This document shows, piece after piece, positions 36,438 to 44,804 of a stretch of 64,000 nucleotides of DNA (positions are counted from its first letter, which is position 1; every line of letters starts with the position of its first letter). The notes under the pieces were generated by a model that was not told the DNA's origin, ran no database searches, and saw only the letters and a program-made list of their open reading frames with translations. Source of the stretch: Clostridiales bacterium Firm_11 (lineage in GTDB: Bacteria > Bacillota > Clostridia > Christensenellales > Aristaeellaceae); NCBI GenBank assembly GCA_001604105.1, contig LVAQ01000014.1, positions 1 to 64,000 on the forward strand, read 5' to 3'. A program made the translations under genes and the position numbers.

Positions 36438-37229
36438 TCAATCGCAGTAGATAAAACTTGGCTGAAAACGGGGTGCGATATGCAACGTCACATCATGCCC
36501 CAGTGCCGCGCCTGCTTCATGTAAGGCGGCATAACTGGTACGGTAGGCGAGATCCGGCGTATTGTTCTCGTTGCTTAGATGGCCTAAAAGCAGGTGGCGT
36601 GTGCCGCACTGGGCCAGTCGAACAGCAGCCTGTGCGCCTGCATCATTGCTTAGATGCCCTTTTCTGCCTAAAATGCGTGTTTTCAGATGCGTAGGGTAAT
36701 GCGCGTTCTTTTGGAGCAGATCAGGGTCATGATTGCTCTCCAGCAGTACAATGTGTGCACCGCTGACGGCATCTGCCACGGATTGTGAAAAGTAGCCGAG
36801 GTCTGTCGCTACGGCAACGCTTTGTTTGCCCATGAAAAACCGATAACCAACAGGGTCGTTTGCGTCGTGAGGAATGGAAAAGGAAGCGACCTCGATATCA
36901 TCTAAAAAGAAGCTCTCCCCTGCGGTGATGGCAACGCGATGGCGGGCGGGAATCTCCCCCACGGAGCGTTCCATACCTTCCCAAGTCCCCTGGGTTGCAT
37001 AAATGGGCACACCAAGTTTGCGGCTCATCACGCCCGCGCCTTTGATATGGTCGCTGTGCTCATGGGTAATGAGAATCGCGTGGATTGCTGTTGGATCAAG
37101 CCCCGCTTTGGACATCGCGTCCAATGACTGGCGGGCGCTCAGGCCACAATCCACCAGCAGGCCGCCTCGCGAAGTTGACAGGTATACGGCATTACCGCTG
37201 GAACCGCTGAAGAGGGTACAAAATTGCAA
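36438..37229 (-). CDS. walJ: MBL-fold metallohydrolase, WalJ/YycJ type
   Basis: Product of 263 aa. Metallo-beta-lactamase fold with ILITHEHSDHIKGAG (HxHxDH metal site), SIPHDANDPVGY and LLESNHDPDLLQ. This matches WalJ (YycJ/VicX), a 5'-3' exonuclease-like protein linked to cell-wall stress signalling and DNA-end processing. The frame extends upstream, but TTG 37229, 7 nt after AAAGGTGG, gives the expected length of about 264 aa and starts at LQFCTLFSGSSGN, where family members begin. The WalKR two-component genes are not in the window. Confidence 0.88.
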   Translation of the reverse strand: MQFCTLFSGSSGNAVYLSTSRGGLLVDCGLSARQSLDAMSKAGLDPTAIHAILITHEHSDHIKGAGVMSRKLGVPIYATQGTWEGMERSVGEIPARHRVAITAGESFFLDDIEVASFSIPHDANDPVGYRFFMGKQSVAVATDLGYFSQSVADAVSGAHIVLLESNHDPDLLQKNAHYPTHLKTRILGRKGHLSNDAGAQAAVRLAQCGTRHLLLGHLSNENNTPDLAYRTSYAALHEAGAALGHDVTLHIAPRFQPSFIYCD

Positions 37230-37358
37230 GGTGGCGCCACCTTTCCGTATCGCAAGAAGGGTGCGGCAATACCCAAAACGTATGCCGGACGGCAGTATCA
37301 TACCACGATTGGCACTACGGCGCAACATCGAAGGGCATGGGCACCGTATTAAAGAGAA

Positions 37359-38093
37359 TCAGCGTGATGCCTTATTGGCATCCAGCGGGTGATAAACCCA
37401 GCCTTCATCCCCGTGGTAGATCATGCGCTTTGACATTCCGCCATCCACGGGGATCACATGACCTGTGATGAACGCGCTTTCCTGACCGCACAGAAAGAGG
37501 ACGGTATTTACGATGTCCGATGGCACACCTACGCGGCCAACGGGGTGTTGTAAACGATCCGGTTCGGAAAAAGTGCTGGCGGTGGTATCGATCCAGCCGG
37601 GAGCAATGGCATTTACGCGCACTTTGCCCGCCAGCGTTACAGCCAGAGCATGGGTGAGCGATGTAATGCCGCCCTTGGCGGCGGTGTAGCTTTCAGTATT
37701 GGACTGGCTCATGGCATGGCGCGTACTGGAAATGTTGACGATTGCCGCGCCTTCCGCAAAGAATGGTTGAAAGCGCTTTGCAAGGTAGTATGGCGCGGTG
37801 ATGCCCACATGGAGCACATGGTTAAAATCATCAAAGGAACAGGCATCCAGCCCGCCTCGTGTGAGCATTGCGTTGTTAACGAGATAATCAATTTGCGGAT
37901 GCTTCGCCAGCACCCAATCAACAAACCCATCCAGCGAAGATTGTTGGCTGATATCGCCCAGATAGCCGCCATCGCAGGGGAGGATATCGATCGTATATAC
38001 CAATGCGCCGCGCGCCCGAAAACCATCACAAACTGCCTTGCCAATGCCCCGCGCGCCGCCCGTGACAATGGCCACCTTGCCCTGCATGTTCAT
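37359..38093 (-). CDS. SDR-family oxidoreductase
   Basis: Product of 244 aa. TGGARGIGKAVCDGF (NAD-binding glycine motif), NNAML in place of NNAG, catalytic Ser in NISSTRHAM, and YTAAKGG with Tyr and Lys. It ends in the usual FITGHVIPVDGGMSKRM. Classical short-chain dehydrogenase; substrate not inferable. ATG 38093 follows AGGAGGCGG. It appears as the first gene of a possible SDR-walJ-hyp-rlmH run, with a 129-nt gap to walJ. Confidence 0.88.
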   Translation of the reverse strand: MNMQGKVAIVTGGARGIGKAVCDGFRARGALVYTIDILPCDGGYLGDISQQSSLDGFVDWVLAKHPQIDYLVNNAMLTRGGLDACSFDDFNHVLHVGITAPYYLAKRFQPFFAEGAAIVNISSTRHAMSQSNTESYTAAKGGITSLTHALAVTLAGKVRVNAIAPGWIDTTASTFSEPDRLQHPVGRVGVPSDIVNTVLFLCGQESAFITGHVIPVDGGMSKRMIYHGDEGWVYHPLDANKASR

Positions 38094-38565
38094 ATGCCGC
38101 CTCCTGACCAATTGAATTCCTGACACACAAGAAACACAAGAAGGTTTGTTGTTCCAGCCATGTAGCTGCTTCTGCACGGAGTGTATCATGCTGCTTGCGG
38201 AAAAACAAGCAGAACGATCTTGCGATAAGGGCGAGTGAGAAGCGAGCACAGCAGTTCGCTCGCGGGTTTTCCGCGATGGGATGAATAAAAGGTTGCGCTA
38301 CAGGTATGATAGGCGAATAAGGAATTGTGTATGCGCTCAGTTGATGAGCCTTTGCGCTGCTTTTAGGTTGCGAGGGCAGGGGCCACGTAATCTGTTTGAG
38401 AAAGACATTGAACGATTGCGGCGTGAGCCGTAGGGGTCTTGACGATGACCTCGGCCACGTGGTACGGCTGCGATACTACAGCTACTGCGCCCCGTAATCG
38501 CATGCAATTACAGGGCATCAAGTAAAAAGGCGAGCAATCAATGATAATCACATACAGCGGAAACC
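38094..38565. other. Gene-poor stretch, no supported gene
   Basis: No frame here has both a ribosome site and a recognisable product. A 62-codon minus frame (38363-38551) has a fairly protein-like run (AVVSQPYHVAEVIVKTPTA) but no ribosome site; it could be a decayed fragment. Nothing else identified. Confidence 0.4.
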
Positions 38566-38599
38566 CAAACGGGGGCTGCGTGAACGCAACCCCCGTTTG
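38566..38599. terminator. Strong hairpin in gene-poor region
   Basis: CAAACGGGGGCTGCG / CGCAACCCCCGTTTG with a TGAA tetraloop and one mismatch (C opposite A). It may terminate the minus-strand gene ending at 38787, which lies about 190 nt away. Confidence 0.6.
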
Positions 38600-38786
38600 A
38601 CTTTGTTAACAGAATGCCAGGATTGTGTATTAGGAGGCTACCTAACCATGAAGACAACAATACTGTTCAAATGTCCTCGGAACGTCCAGCAGACCAGCAA
38701 ACGCACAAGCATACAATCCTCAAATCTACGGTTTCATTTCGTCGCTAAAAGCATGCTTGCGGTGAGATACAATTGGAAATTGCTTG

Positions 38787-39227
38787 TTATTCGAGATCAA
38801 ATGCTTTGGCGAGCATTGCCTCAGCCAGATCGGCCGGTTGACAACGCTGCTCGCGAGCCGCGGCGGTGAGTTTCTCTGCCAGTTTTGGCTTCAAACGCAG
38901 CAATACAGGCGACAGGGGCTCATCGTGCGCATTGGCGCCAAAAACCTTGTCAAAGGAATTCTCCGTCAGGTGTGTCTCTGCCCAAAACTGTGCTTCATCA
39001 GCATCCATAGGGATGATACGCTCGCCATAGGTCCAGGTATTGGGGGCGCTGCGCTCCGCATAGCGGGAACGGGACCCGCCTTCGCCGTGCAGAAAGTACT
39101 CCCCATCGCTGTTTTGATAGAGCGTTTCCGAAATATAGCCGCGTTCAGACCGGGATCCTCTTTGCCAGTTGCCCAGATTCTTGGCGTTCTCGGTGTCATA
39201 GGTCTTGTTGTTGACGTTCGTTTTCAT
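38787..39227 (-). CDS. Small accessory protein of unknown function
   Basis: Product of 146 aa. The N-terminal half (KTYDTENAKNLGNWQ, ISETLYQNSDGEYFLHGEGG, TYGERIIPMDADEAQFWAE) matches a type of small protein I recall from mobile-element and accessory regions of Firmicutes; the biochemical role is unknown. The C-terminal about 45 residues (LSPVLLRLKPKLAEKLTAAA...) look like a ribbon-helix-helix or short amphipathic helical domain. ATG 39227 follows AAGGAGGATACCC. It is flanked by the largest gene-poor zone of the window, which fits a remnant of an integrated element. Confidence 0.72.
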   Translation of the reverse strand: MKTNVNNKTYDTENAKNLGNWQRGSRSERGYISETLYQNSDGEYFLHGEGGSRSRYAERSAPNTWTYGERIIPMDADEAQFWAETHLTENSFDKVFGANAHDEPLSPVLLRLKPKLAEKLTAAAREQRCQPADLAEAMLAKAFDLE

Positions 39228-39679
39228 GGGTATCCTCCTTGCCTATTCGTCGTACTGGGTTAAAGTTGGCGGTTTGTTTGCCAATACCGCGTGCCGCGCG
39301 GCGAAAGCCAAAGAATCAGAAAGGGAAAGGGTTCTCATAGAAGGGTTGAGGGTAAAAACGTGCTTAGCGACGGTATTTGGGTAGAAGGGAAAGCAGTTGG
39401 CGCCAACTGTCCGGGGTGATCACATTTTCCTTTGGGGCATACTGTCTGCCTGATACAATGATTATAAACAATTTGGCGCTGATTGACAATACTTTTATGA
39501 TAACAAGTCAGTATGCTTAATCAATACTATGAATGCATGACATTTTTTGGATTGAATGCTCGAAAGGTGTACTCCATTATTAAATGAGGCCAGCGTGCGC
39601 GCGGGGATGAATTGTGGTACACTGTTTCTTAATGAACAAAGCTTTGCTATTCATGACAGCAATTTATAGGAGGCATACC
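39228..39679. other. Intergenic region before UPF0303 gene
   Basis: AT-rich in the middle (39450-39580). A possible extended -10 TGTGGTACACT lies near 39611-39621 without a clear -35. No gene or RNA recognised. Confidence 0.35.
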
Positions 39680-40180
39680 ATGAACCAGGAGATTAGCAAC
39701 CCGCAGGAAATGCTTGCGACGATTGTCACGCAGGAAGAGACCCTCCGTCTTCAGCGGTTCACTGCCCAGGATGGCTGGCAGCTTGGACTTGCTGCGCGTG
39801 AACTGGCCATTGCGCACGGCGGTAGTGTAGCGGTGGATGTGACCATAGGCAATGTGCAGGTTTTCCGTTGCACGGTGGGCATGGCGACACCCAATAATGC
39901 CCGCTGGATACGCCGCAAAACCAATGTGGTGATGGATAGCTGGAAGAGTTCGCTCAGGGTGATGTTGGAGCTGCAACAATCCGGCCGCACAATGGCAGAG
40001 TTTGGCTGGTCAAACGAAGATTTTGTGCTCTCTGGCGGGGGATTTCCCCTCCATGTGCTGGGAATGGGTGTGGTGGGAGCCATCACCCTATCCGGCTTGC
40101 CGCAGACGCACGATCATCAATTGGCGGTGGATGCTTTGGCGGCCGTACTGGGGGTCAAGGTACCCAGTATCCTTGCATAG
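39680..40180 (+). CDS. UPF0303 / heme-degrading-domain family protein
   Basis: Product of 166 aa. It belongs to the GlcG/HbpS-like fold (UPF0303), shown by AARELAIAHGGSVAVDVTI, RRKTNVVMDSWKSS and FPLHVLGMGVVGAITLSGLPQTHDH. Some HbpS-like proteins bind or degrade heme, but the UPF0303 branch has no settled reaction. ATG 39680 lies after AGGAGGCATACC. A heme link would fit the cytochrome-b5-like gene that follows 245 nt later, though the two are probably separate transcripts. Confidence 0.82.
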   Translation: MNQEISNPQEMLATIVTQEETLRLQRFTAQDGWQLGLAARELAIAHGGSVAVDVTIGNVQVFRCTVGMATPNNARWIRRKTNVVMDSWKSSLRVMLELQQSGRTMAEFGWSNEDFVLSGGGFPLHVLGMGVVGAITLSGLPQTHDHQLAVDALAAVLGVKVPSILA

Positions 40181-40425
40181 GATTGAACAAGGGCAGGCAA
40201 AAGCGGCTTATACGCGCATGCCGCTGTTGATTTATGGGTTTCATACCCAAACCTTCTATGGATTGATTGAAAAAGCGGTTTAAGCGGCGGGTTGACTGCG
40301 TATACTGTTTATGCTACCATGATTTCATGAAGAAGTGATTCCTGTTGTTTCACAACATAGGGCGGATGGTAGCGAACGCATAACAACATGACCCCCCATG
40401 TTATGGGGAGATGGGAGAAAATAAT

Positions 40426-40854
40426 ATGAAAACTACCACCAAACGTGTTTTGGGTATCTCACTGTTGGTACTGTCCCTCGCGGTATTCACAGGCTGCGCG
40501 GCGATGGCGCCGACTGCCACTGAGGCGCCCGCTGCAACGGAGGCAGCCGCCGAAACGGAAGTTGCGACCGCGACAGACGCTGTGGTCGAAGTGGAAACCA
40601 TGGCGGATGCGGATGCTTCCTTGAAAGTGTTTACGCTGGATGAACTGGCGCAGTTTGACGGAAAGAACGGTAACCCCGCCTATGTAGCCGTAGATGGAAA
40701 AGTATACGATGTAACGGATGTGCCGCAGTGGAACGGCGGTTCACACGCAGGCGGCTCACTGGCCGCGGGGATGGATCAGACTGATGCCATCGGACGCTCA
40801 CCACATGGAGCGCGCGTGCTGGATTCACTTACCGTCGTTGGTACGCTGGAATAA
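40426..40854 (+). CDS. Lipoprotein with cytochrome b5-like heme/steroid-binding domain
   Basis: Product of 142 aa. A lipoprotein signal peptide ends at LAVFTGCAAM (Cys at about 24, substrate of Lgt). A Thr/Ala/Glu-rich linker of about 40 residues leads to a cytochrome b5-like domain: FTLDELAQFDGKNGNPAYVAVDGKVYDVTDVPQW and GSHAGG ... SPHGARVLDSLTVVGTL. The His in SHAGG and in SPHGA are the possible heme ligands. ATG 40426 follows GGGAGATGGGAG. It is followed after 21 nt by a four-helix membrane protein, suggesting an outside-facing electron carrier docked to it. Confidence 0.86.
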   Translation: MKTTTKRVLGISLLVLSLAVFTGCAAMAPTATEAPAATEAAAETEVATATDAVVEVETMADADASLKVFTLDELAQFDGKNGNPAYVAVDGKVYDVTDVPQWNGGSHAGGSLAAGMDQTDAIGRSPHGARVLDSLTVVGTLE

Positions 40855-40875
40855 TCGAAAGCGGGAGGGAAGCAC

Positions 40876-41361
40876 ATGAAGTTCCTTAAGACAGATTTTG
40901 GGAAGGTTCATCTGTTCGTAATGCTGTTTGGCCTGACCAATGTGCTGATGGCGCTGCTGGTACGCCTCAAGCTCATCCCCTATGCGATAGGGATTACCAT
41001 CCATCAATGGAGCGGATTTCTGTTGCTTCCCCTTCTCCTGCTTTTACCCATGCTGTTTAGCAAACGTAAACAAATCTATGCGGCCATCAGGGCAAGGCTG
41101 ATCATCAATAAGCGTGATATCGCACAGAAGAACGTGAAAGTCATTTTGGCAAAAATTGTGACATCGCTGATGCTGCTCTCCTTTTTGCTACAGCTGATTT
41201 CCGCGCTGCTGCTTCGCACAGGCATAGCCGCGCAACTATACCCCGCTATCAATGTTTATGCCATTCACACAAGCTTTGTGTATATTATGCCGGTATTGAT
41301 TGTGCTGCATCCCATCCTGATGAAGCTTTCCACACGCAAGAAGGCCGTAAAGGCTGCGTAA
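40876..41361 (+). CDS. Four-helix membrane protein, possible b-type cytochrome
   Basis: Product of 161 aa with four hydrophobic helices (about 11-30, 38-60, 88-112, 125-148). His residues fall in or at the edge of helices at positions 12, 43, 131 and 145, a layout compatible with heme ligation as in small cytochrome b561-like proteins. No database family could be named with confidence. It lies between the cytochrome-b5-like lipoprotein (21 nt upstream) and a diiron protein gene (70 nt downstream). ATG follows GCGGGAGGG. Confidence 0.7.
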   Translation: MKFLKTDFGKVHLFVMLFGLTNVLMALLVRLKLIPYAIGITIHQWSGFLLLPLLLLLPMLFSKRKQIYAAIRARLIINKRDIAQKNVKVILAKIVTSLMLLSFLLQLISALLLRTGIAAQLYPAINVYAIHTSFVYIMPVLIVLHPILMKLSTRKKAVKAA

Positions 41362-41431
41362 CGCCGGCACGGTTGCGAAGCTGTTTCCGCCTGGGGTGGA
41401 AAACACACGGCAGTTGAAAGGAGCATAACCC

Positions 41432-41917
41432 ATGGACGTGTTGCAGTTTGCCATTGACATGGAACTGGATGGAGAGCGGTATTACCGGGAACAGGCGGCG
41501 AAGAACGCTGGTAACGCACTTCACGTTGTGTTTGGTTTGCTTGCGGATGATGAAGCCAAACATGCGGGCATCCTGCAAAACAGGATGGATGGCAAGACGT
41601 ACGCCTTGAAGCCGCATGAGCAGCTTACCCGCCAGATGAGCCTGTTTGCGGAGCAGGAGAAACCTGATGAACCAGAGAATCTGGCGCCGGACCAAGCCGA
41701 TGCGTATCATGCTGCTCTCCAGAAAGAACAGCAGAGCATTGACCTGTACAGCGATTTGCGCGGCAAAGCCAACGACGCTGAAACCGAAGCGCTGTTTGAT
41801 TTCCTGATTCAGGAAGAAACGATGCACCGTCATATTCTTACGGAGATGTACCACCATGTGAACCGCCCGAGGGAATGGGTGGAAGCTGCGGAGTTCGGGG
41901 TGCGTGAGGAATACTGA
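41432..41917 (+). CDS. Rubrerythrin/ferritin-like diiron protein
   Basis: Product of 161 aa. Two helix pairs carry the diiron ligands: ELDGERYYREQ with DDEAKHAGIL, then LQKEQQSIDLYSDL with IQEETMHRHIL (two ExxH motifs plus two single Glu). There is no C-terminal rubredoxin domain, so it is the erythrin-only form. Such proteins reduce peroxide or store iron in anaerobes and need an electron donor, which the neighbouring b-type proteins might supply (inference). ATG 41432 follows GAAAGGAGC. Terminator directly downstream. Confidence 0.87.
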   Translation: MDVLQFAIDMELDGERYYREQAAKNAGNALHVVFGLLADDEAKHAGILQNRMDGKTYALKPHEQLTRQMSLFAEQEKPDEPENLAPDQADAYHAALQKEQQSIDLYSDLRGKANDAETEALFDFLIQEETMHRHILTEMYHHVNRPREWVEAAEFGVREEY

Positions 41918-41960
41918 CCGTTCCTTAACGCAGGGCATATATGCGGTTCATAAGCATATA

Positions 41961-42005
41961 AAGCAGCCAAAGCCGATGCATTTGCGTCGGCTTTGGCTGT
42001 TGCTT
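41961..42005 (+). terminator. Terminator of the redox patch
   Basis: AAGCAGCCAAAGCCGATGCA / TGCGTCGGCTTTGGCTGTTGCTT with a short loop; about 20 bp with one wobble pair and a bulge. Confidence 0.78.
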
Positions 42006-42398
42006 ATGGTGCAGGTGGGATGATGCCCCCTGCGCGTTATGCGCAGTTGAAACACATTGAGGAACGCATCAAACCCAAACACCTTACAGGTTAGCAATTC
42101 ATCACAGGCCAATGGATAGCCGGAATGGCAGCGATGCAAACACTGAAGGCCAGGTTTGGCTTTGCGTAGTTTGCACAGCGGTAAGTGGAACCGTATAGCA
42201 TGGGCGGCGGGGGTAGAATCAACGATTCATGATAGCTGATAATAAGGCTGTTGTAATCGGCATGCTCATGCGACCTAATTATATGCATCTGCGTGCAGGC
42301 AGCAGCTGGAGCAACTACGAATAACCAAACGCAATGTAATGATAGCTTGCTGCACTCCAAATAAGAATTAAAAAGTTTCCGATTCTCCGGCGAAGCTA
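42006..42398. other. Spacer with no recognised feature
   Basis: No credible gene. A 141-codon minus frame (42091-42516) would cross the znuA promoter and Zur-box-like site and has no ribosome site. Confidence 0.4.
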
Positions 42399-42427
42399 TT
42401 GACATAACCATATCCCACCGATATAAT
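42399..42427 (+). promoter_or_regulatory. Consensus sigma-A promoter of znuA
   Basis: TTGACA (42399-42404) and TATAAT (42422-42427) with 17-bp spacing; both boxes perfect. Confidence 0.9.
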
Positions 42428-42439
42428 ATGGATTGCAAA

Positions 42440-42454
42440 TGCAAACTGTTTGCG
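42440..42454. promoter_or_regulatory. Candidate Zur box 1
   Basis: TGCAAAC-T-GTTTGCG is a 7-1-7 inverted repeat just after the -10 box of znuA. It matches the second site at 43980 in sequence and placement. Fur-family repressors bind 7-1-7 elements, and a Fur-family gene is in the cluster. Confidence 0.72.
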
Positions 42455-42601
42455 AAAACTAGATCGACGCAACATGTTCCGGAAGGAATATCCACGAATT
42501 GGGCGATGACAGTCACCTATGATCGGGAATTGTAAGCAAGGTTCTGGTGGCATGAGCGCTTCGTAAACGTTATGAACCAACGAAACATGGAGGATTTATT
42601 G

Positions 42602-43660
42602 ATGAGAAAACTCGCAAGTTTACTGATTGCCCTTACCTTGGTATGGAGTGTGTTACTGGCAGCACCGGCAGCCGCGGAGGAGCAGAAGCTGAAAGTCTAT
42701 GCAAGCTTCTACCCGATGTATGATTTCGCCAGCAAAGTTGGCGGGGACAAGGTGCAAGTTGTGAACATGGTGCCTTCCGGTATGGAACCGCATGACTGGG
42801 AGCCGGAAGCTGCCGATGTAATTGGCCTGGAGAATGCGGATATTTTCGTTTACAACGGTGCGGGCATGGAGCACTGGGTGGATAAGGTGCTGGCCGCGCT
42901 TTCAAACCAGTCTTTGATTGTCGTCAACACTTCCGAGGGGCAGACGCTGCTGGAAGGGCATCATCATGATCATGATGAAGACCACGAGCATGATGAAGAC
43001 GAAGACCACGAGCATGATGAAGACGAAGACCATGAGCATGCCGAAGACGAAGACCATGAGCACGATGAAGACGAGGGGCATGACGAGGATGAGGATCATG
43101 AGCATGAGCAGGACGAAGACCATGAGCACGATCATGGGGAATTCGACCCGCATGTTTGGCTTGGGCCGCTGAACGCCAAAGCACAGATGGAAGCCATTAA
43201 GAATGCTTTTGTCGTGGCTGATCCTGACAATGCGAGCTATTATGAAGATAACTACGCGCGATATGCCACAGAGTTTGACGCGCTGGATGCGGAGTTTAGC
43301 GCCGCGCTCAATCCTCTGCCCAACAAGCAGATCGTTGTTTCCCACCAAGCGTTTGGTTACCTGTGCGCAGCTTATGGCCTTACGCAGGAGAGCATCGAAG
43401 GCCTTGCCCCCGATTCGGAGCCCGATCCAGCCAGAATGGCGGAAATCATTGAATTCGTGAAAGACAATGGCATCACCACGATTTTCTTTGAAGAATTGGT
43501 GAGCCCCAAGGTGGCTGAAACGATTGCGTCGGCTACTGGCGCGGTGACCGCCGTGCTAAGCCCCGTGGAAGGCCTGAGTGATGAGCAGCTTGCCAACGGC
43601 GGTGATTATTTCTCCGTCATGCGTGAGAACCTTGCCGCGCTGGTGAAAGCGCTGCAATAA
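42602..43660 (+). CDS. znuA: Zinc ABC transporter substrate-binding protein
   Basis: Product of 352 aa. The cluster A-I binding protein captures zinc outside the membrane. Metal ligands are likely the His in GMEPHDWEP, the His in DPHVWLGP, the His in VSHQAFGYL and the acidic residue near FFEELVSPK. Residues 120-179 form a His/Asp/Glu-rich loop made of about seven 8-residue units of the type DHEHDEDE, which shuttles zinc. The signal peptide ends in LLAAPAAAEEQ without a lipobox Cys, unusual for a Gram-positive binding protein. ATG 42602 follows GGAGGATTTATTG. It has its own promoter and terminator. Confidence 0.93.
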   Translation: MRKLASLLIALTLVWSVLLAAPAAAEEQKLKVYASFYPMYDFASKVGGDKVQVVNMVPSGMEPHDWEPEAADVIGLENADIFVYNGAGMEHWVDKVLAALSNQSLIVVNTSEGQTLLEGHHHDHDEDHEHDEDEDHEHDEDEDHEHAEDEDHEHDEDEGHDEDEDHEHEQDEDHEHDHGEFDPHVWLGPLNAKAQMEAIKNAFVVADPDNASYYEDNYARYATEFDALDAEFSAALNPLPNKQIVVSHQAFGYLCAAYGLTQESIEGLAPDSEPDPARMAEIIEFVKDNGITTIFFEELVSPKVAETIASATGAVTAVLSPVEGLSDEQLANGGDYFSVMRENLAALVKALQ

Positions 43661-43849
43661 GGGAGGGTTGCAGGGTTTGGTCACCTGTACGCTTCACGCC
43701 TGGGAGGCGACTGCTTTGACGCATCATTGTGAAGCTTTGAAGCCGCGTCGCCGCACCTTGGGTTACTTTCCCTGACATAGTATTTTGCCGCTGACAGGCA
43801 CATTGCTTAAACGTATGGAATGACAGTGTGACCAAATGCGAAGAATCCA
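43661..43849. other. Spacer downstream of znuA
   Basis: No gene recognised. This part separates znuA from its terminator at 43850. Confidence 0.4.
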
Positions 43850-43882
43850 GAAAGAGCCGATCCGCAAGGGTGCGGCTCTTTC
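43850..43882 (+). terminator. Terminator between znuA and znuCB
   Basis: GAAAGAGCCG / CGGCTCTTTC, 10 bp, with inner CC..GG pairing and a short tail. It splits the zinc importer into two transcripts. Confidence 0.72.
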
Positions 43883-43943
43883 GCTATTCATAAACTGGAA
43901 ATGTGAAACGTATGCAACACTTGCCCAAGCCTGTTGCAGATGA

Positions 43944-43972
43944 TTGACAGAAAGAGGTGCTTCTTTTATAAT
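43944..43972 (+). promoter_or_regulatory. Consensus sigma-A promoter of znuCB
   Basis: TTGACA (43944-43949) and TATAAT (43967-43972), 17 bp spacing. Confidence 0.9.
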
Positions 43973-43979
43973 GAAAAAA

Positions 43980-43994
43980 TGCAAACCCTTTGCA
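43980..43994. promoter_or_regulatory. Candidate Zur box 2
   Basis: TGCAAAC-C-CTTTGCA, flanked by A and T, a 7-1-7 repeat starting 7 nt after the -10 box of the znuC promoter. Shares TGCAAAC and TTTGC with box 1. Confidence 0.74.
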
Positions 43995-44054
43995 TTTACT
44001 GACTTTTGACCACTACCCGCCTTTGGCGGCATACTTTTAACGAAGGATGGAAGC

Positions 44055-44789
44055 ATGAATACAATTATCGAAGCAAACAACCTCAGCTTTCAATACGCGA
44101 AGGAACCCATCTTCACCGATGTGAGTTTCCACATCCACGAAGGTGATTTTATCGCCCTCACAGGTGCAAACGGCGCTGGGAAAAGCACGCTGCTGAAGCT
44201 GCTATTGGGGGAACTCACCGCAGAGCAGGGGAGCATCAAGCTTTTTGGAGATGACATTATCCGCTTTAAGCATTGGCCATGGCTTGGATACATGCCGCAG
44301 AACGGTGCTGCCATGAGCGCTAACTTTCCTGCGACAGTCCTTGAAATTGTGATGGCCAACCTGTACGCACAAATCGGGATGATGCGCATGCCTACAAAAC
44401 AGCATAGGCAGCAAGCGATTGCGGCGCTGGAACAAGTGGGCATGACGGAGTATGCCAAGCGGCCGTTTGGCATGCTTTCGGGCGGCCAGCAACAACGGGC
44501 GCTGCTGGCGCGCGTGCTGGTAAGCCAGCCGAAAATCATGATCCTGGACGAACCAACCGCGGGTATCGATACCAAGGGCATTGAAGTGTTACTCCAGATC
44601 TTAAGTGAGCTGAACCGTCAAAAGCAAGCGACCATCTTGATGGTTACGCATGACTTGGCACGTGCTTCCGCTTTTGCCACCCGTACGCTGTGCCTGGAGG
44701 AAGGCTCTTTGGTAGAGCTATCAACCGGACAGGTACAATGGGAGCTGAAACACAAGCATCAGCACAGAACAACCGAAACATCAGCATAA
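44055..44789 (+). CDS. znuC: Zinc ABC transporter ATPase
   Basis: Product of 244 aa. Walker A GANGAGKSTLL, Q-loop region YMPQNGAA, signature MLSGGQQQRALLARVL, Walker B IMILDEPTAGID and the H-loop His in VTHDLA are all intact. It powers uptake through ZnuB with ZnuA. The C-terminal tail carries KHKHQHRTTETSA, a His-containing end. ATG follows AAGGATGG. 15 nt before znuB. Confidence 0.93.
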   Translation: MNTIIEANNLSFQYAKEPIFTDVSFHIHEGDFIALTGANGAGKSTLLKLLLGELTAEQGSIKLFGDDIIRFKHWPWLGYMPQNGAAMSANFPATVLEIVMANLYAQIGMMRMPTKQHRQQAIAALEQVGMTEYAKRPFGMLSGGQQQRALLARVLVSQPKIMILDEPTAGIDTKGIEVLLQILSELNRQKQATILMVTHDLARASAFATRTLCLEEGSLVELSTGQVQWELKHKHQHRTTETSA

Positions 44790-44804
44790 GCGAGGGAATG
44801 AAGC

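Noticed and set aside
38597..38869. Small plus-strand frame with a good ribosome site (AGGAGG before ATG 38648)
   Set aside because: It overlaps the 3' end of the better-supported minus gene at 38787, has no family resemblance, and the AGGAGG lies in an imperfect palindrome.
42091..42516. 141-codon minus-strand frame upstream of znuA
   Set aside because: It would cross the perfect znuA promoter and Zur-box site; no ribosome site or known family.
42959..43141. Short tandem repeats that could be read as a CRISPR or minisatellite
   Set aside because: The 24-bp units are in frame and encode the His/Asp/Glu loop of ZnuA; there are no unique spacers.
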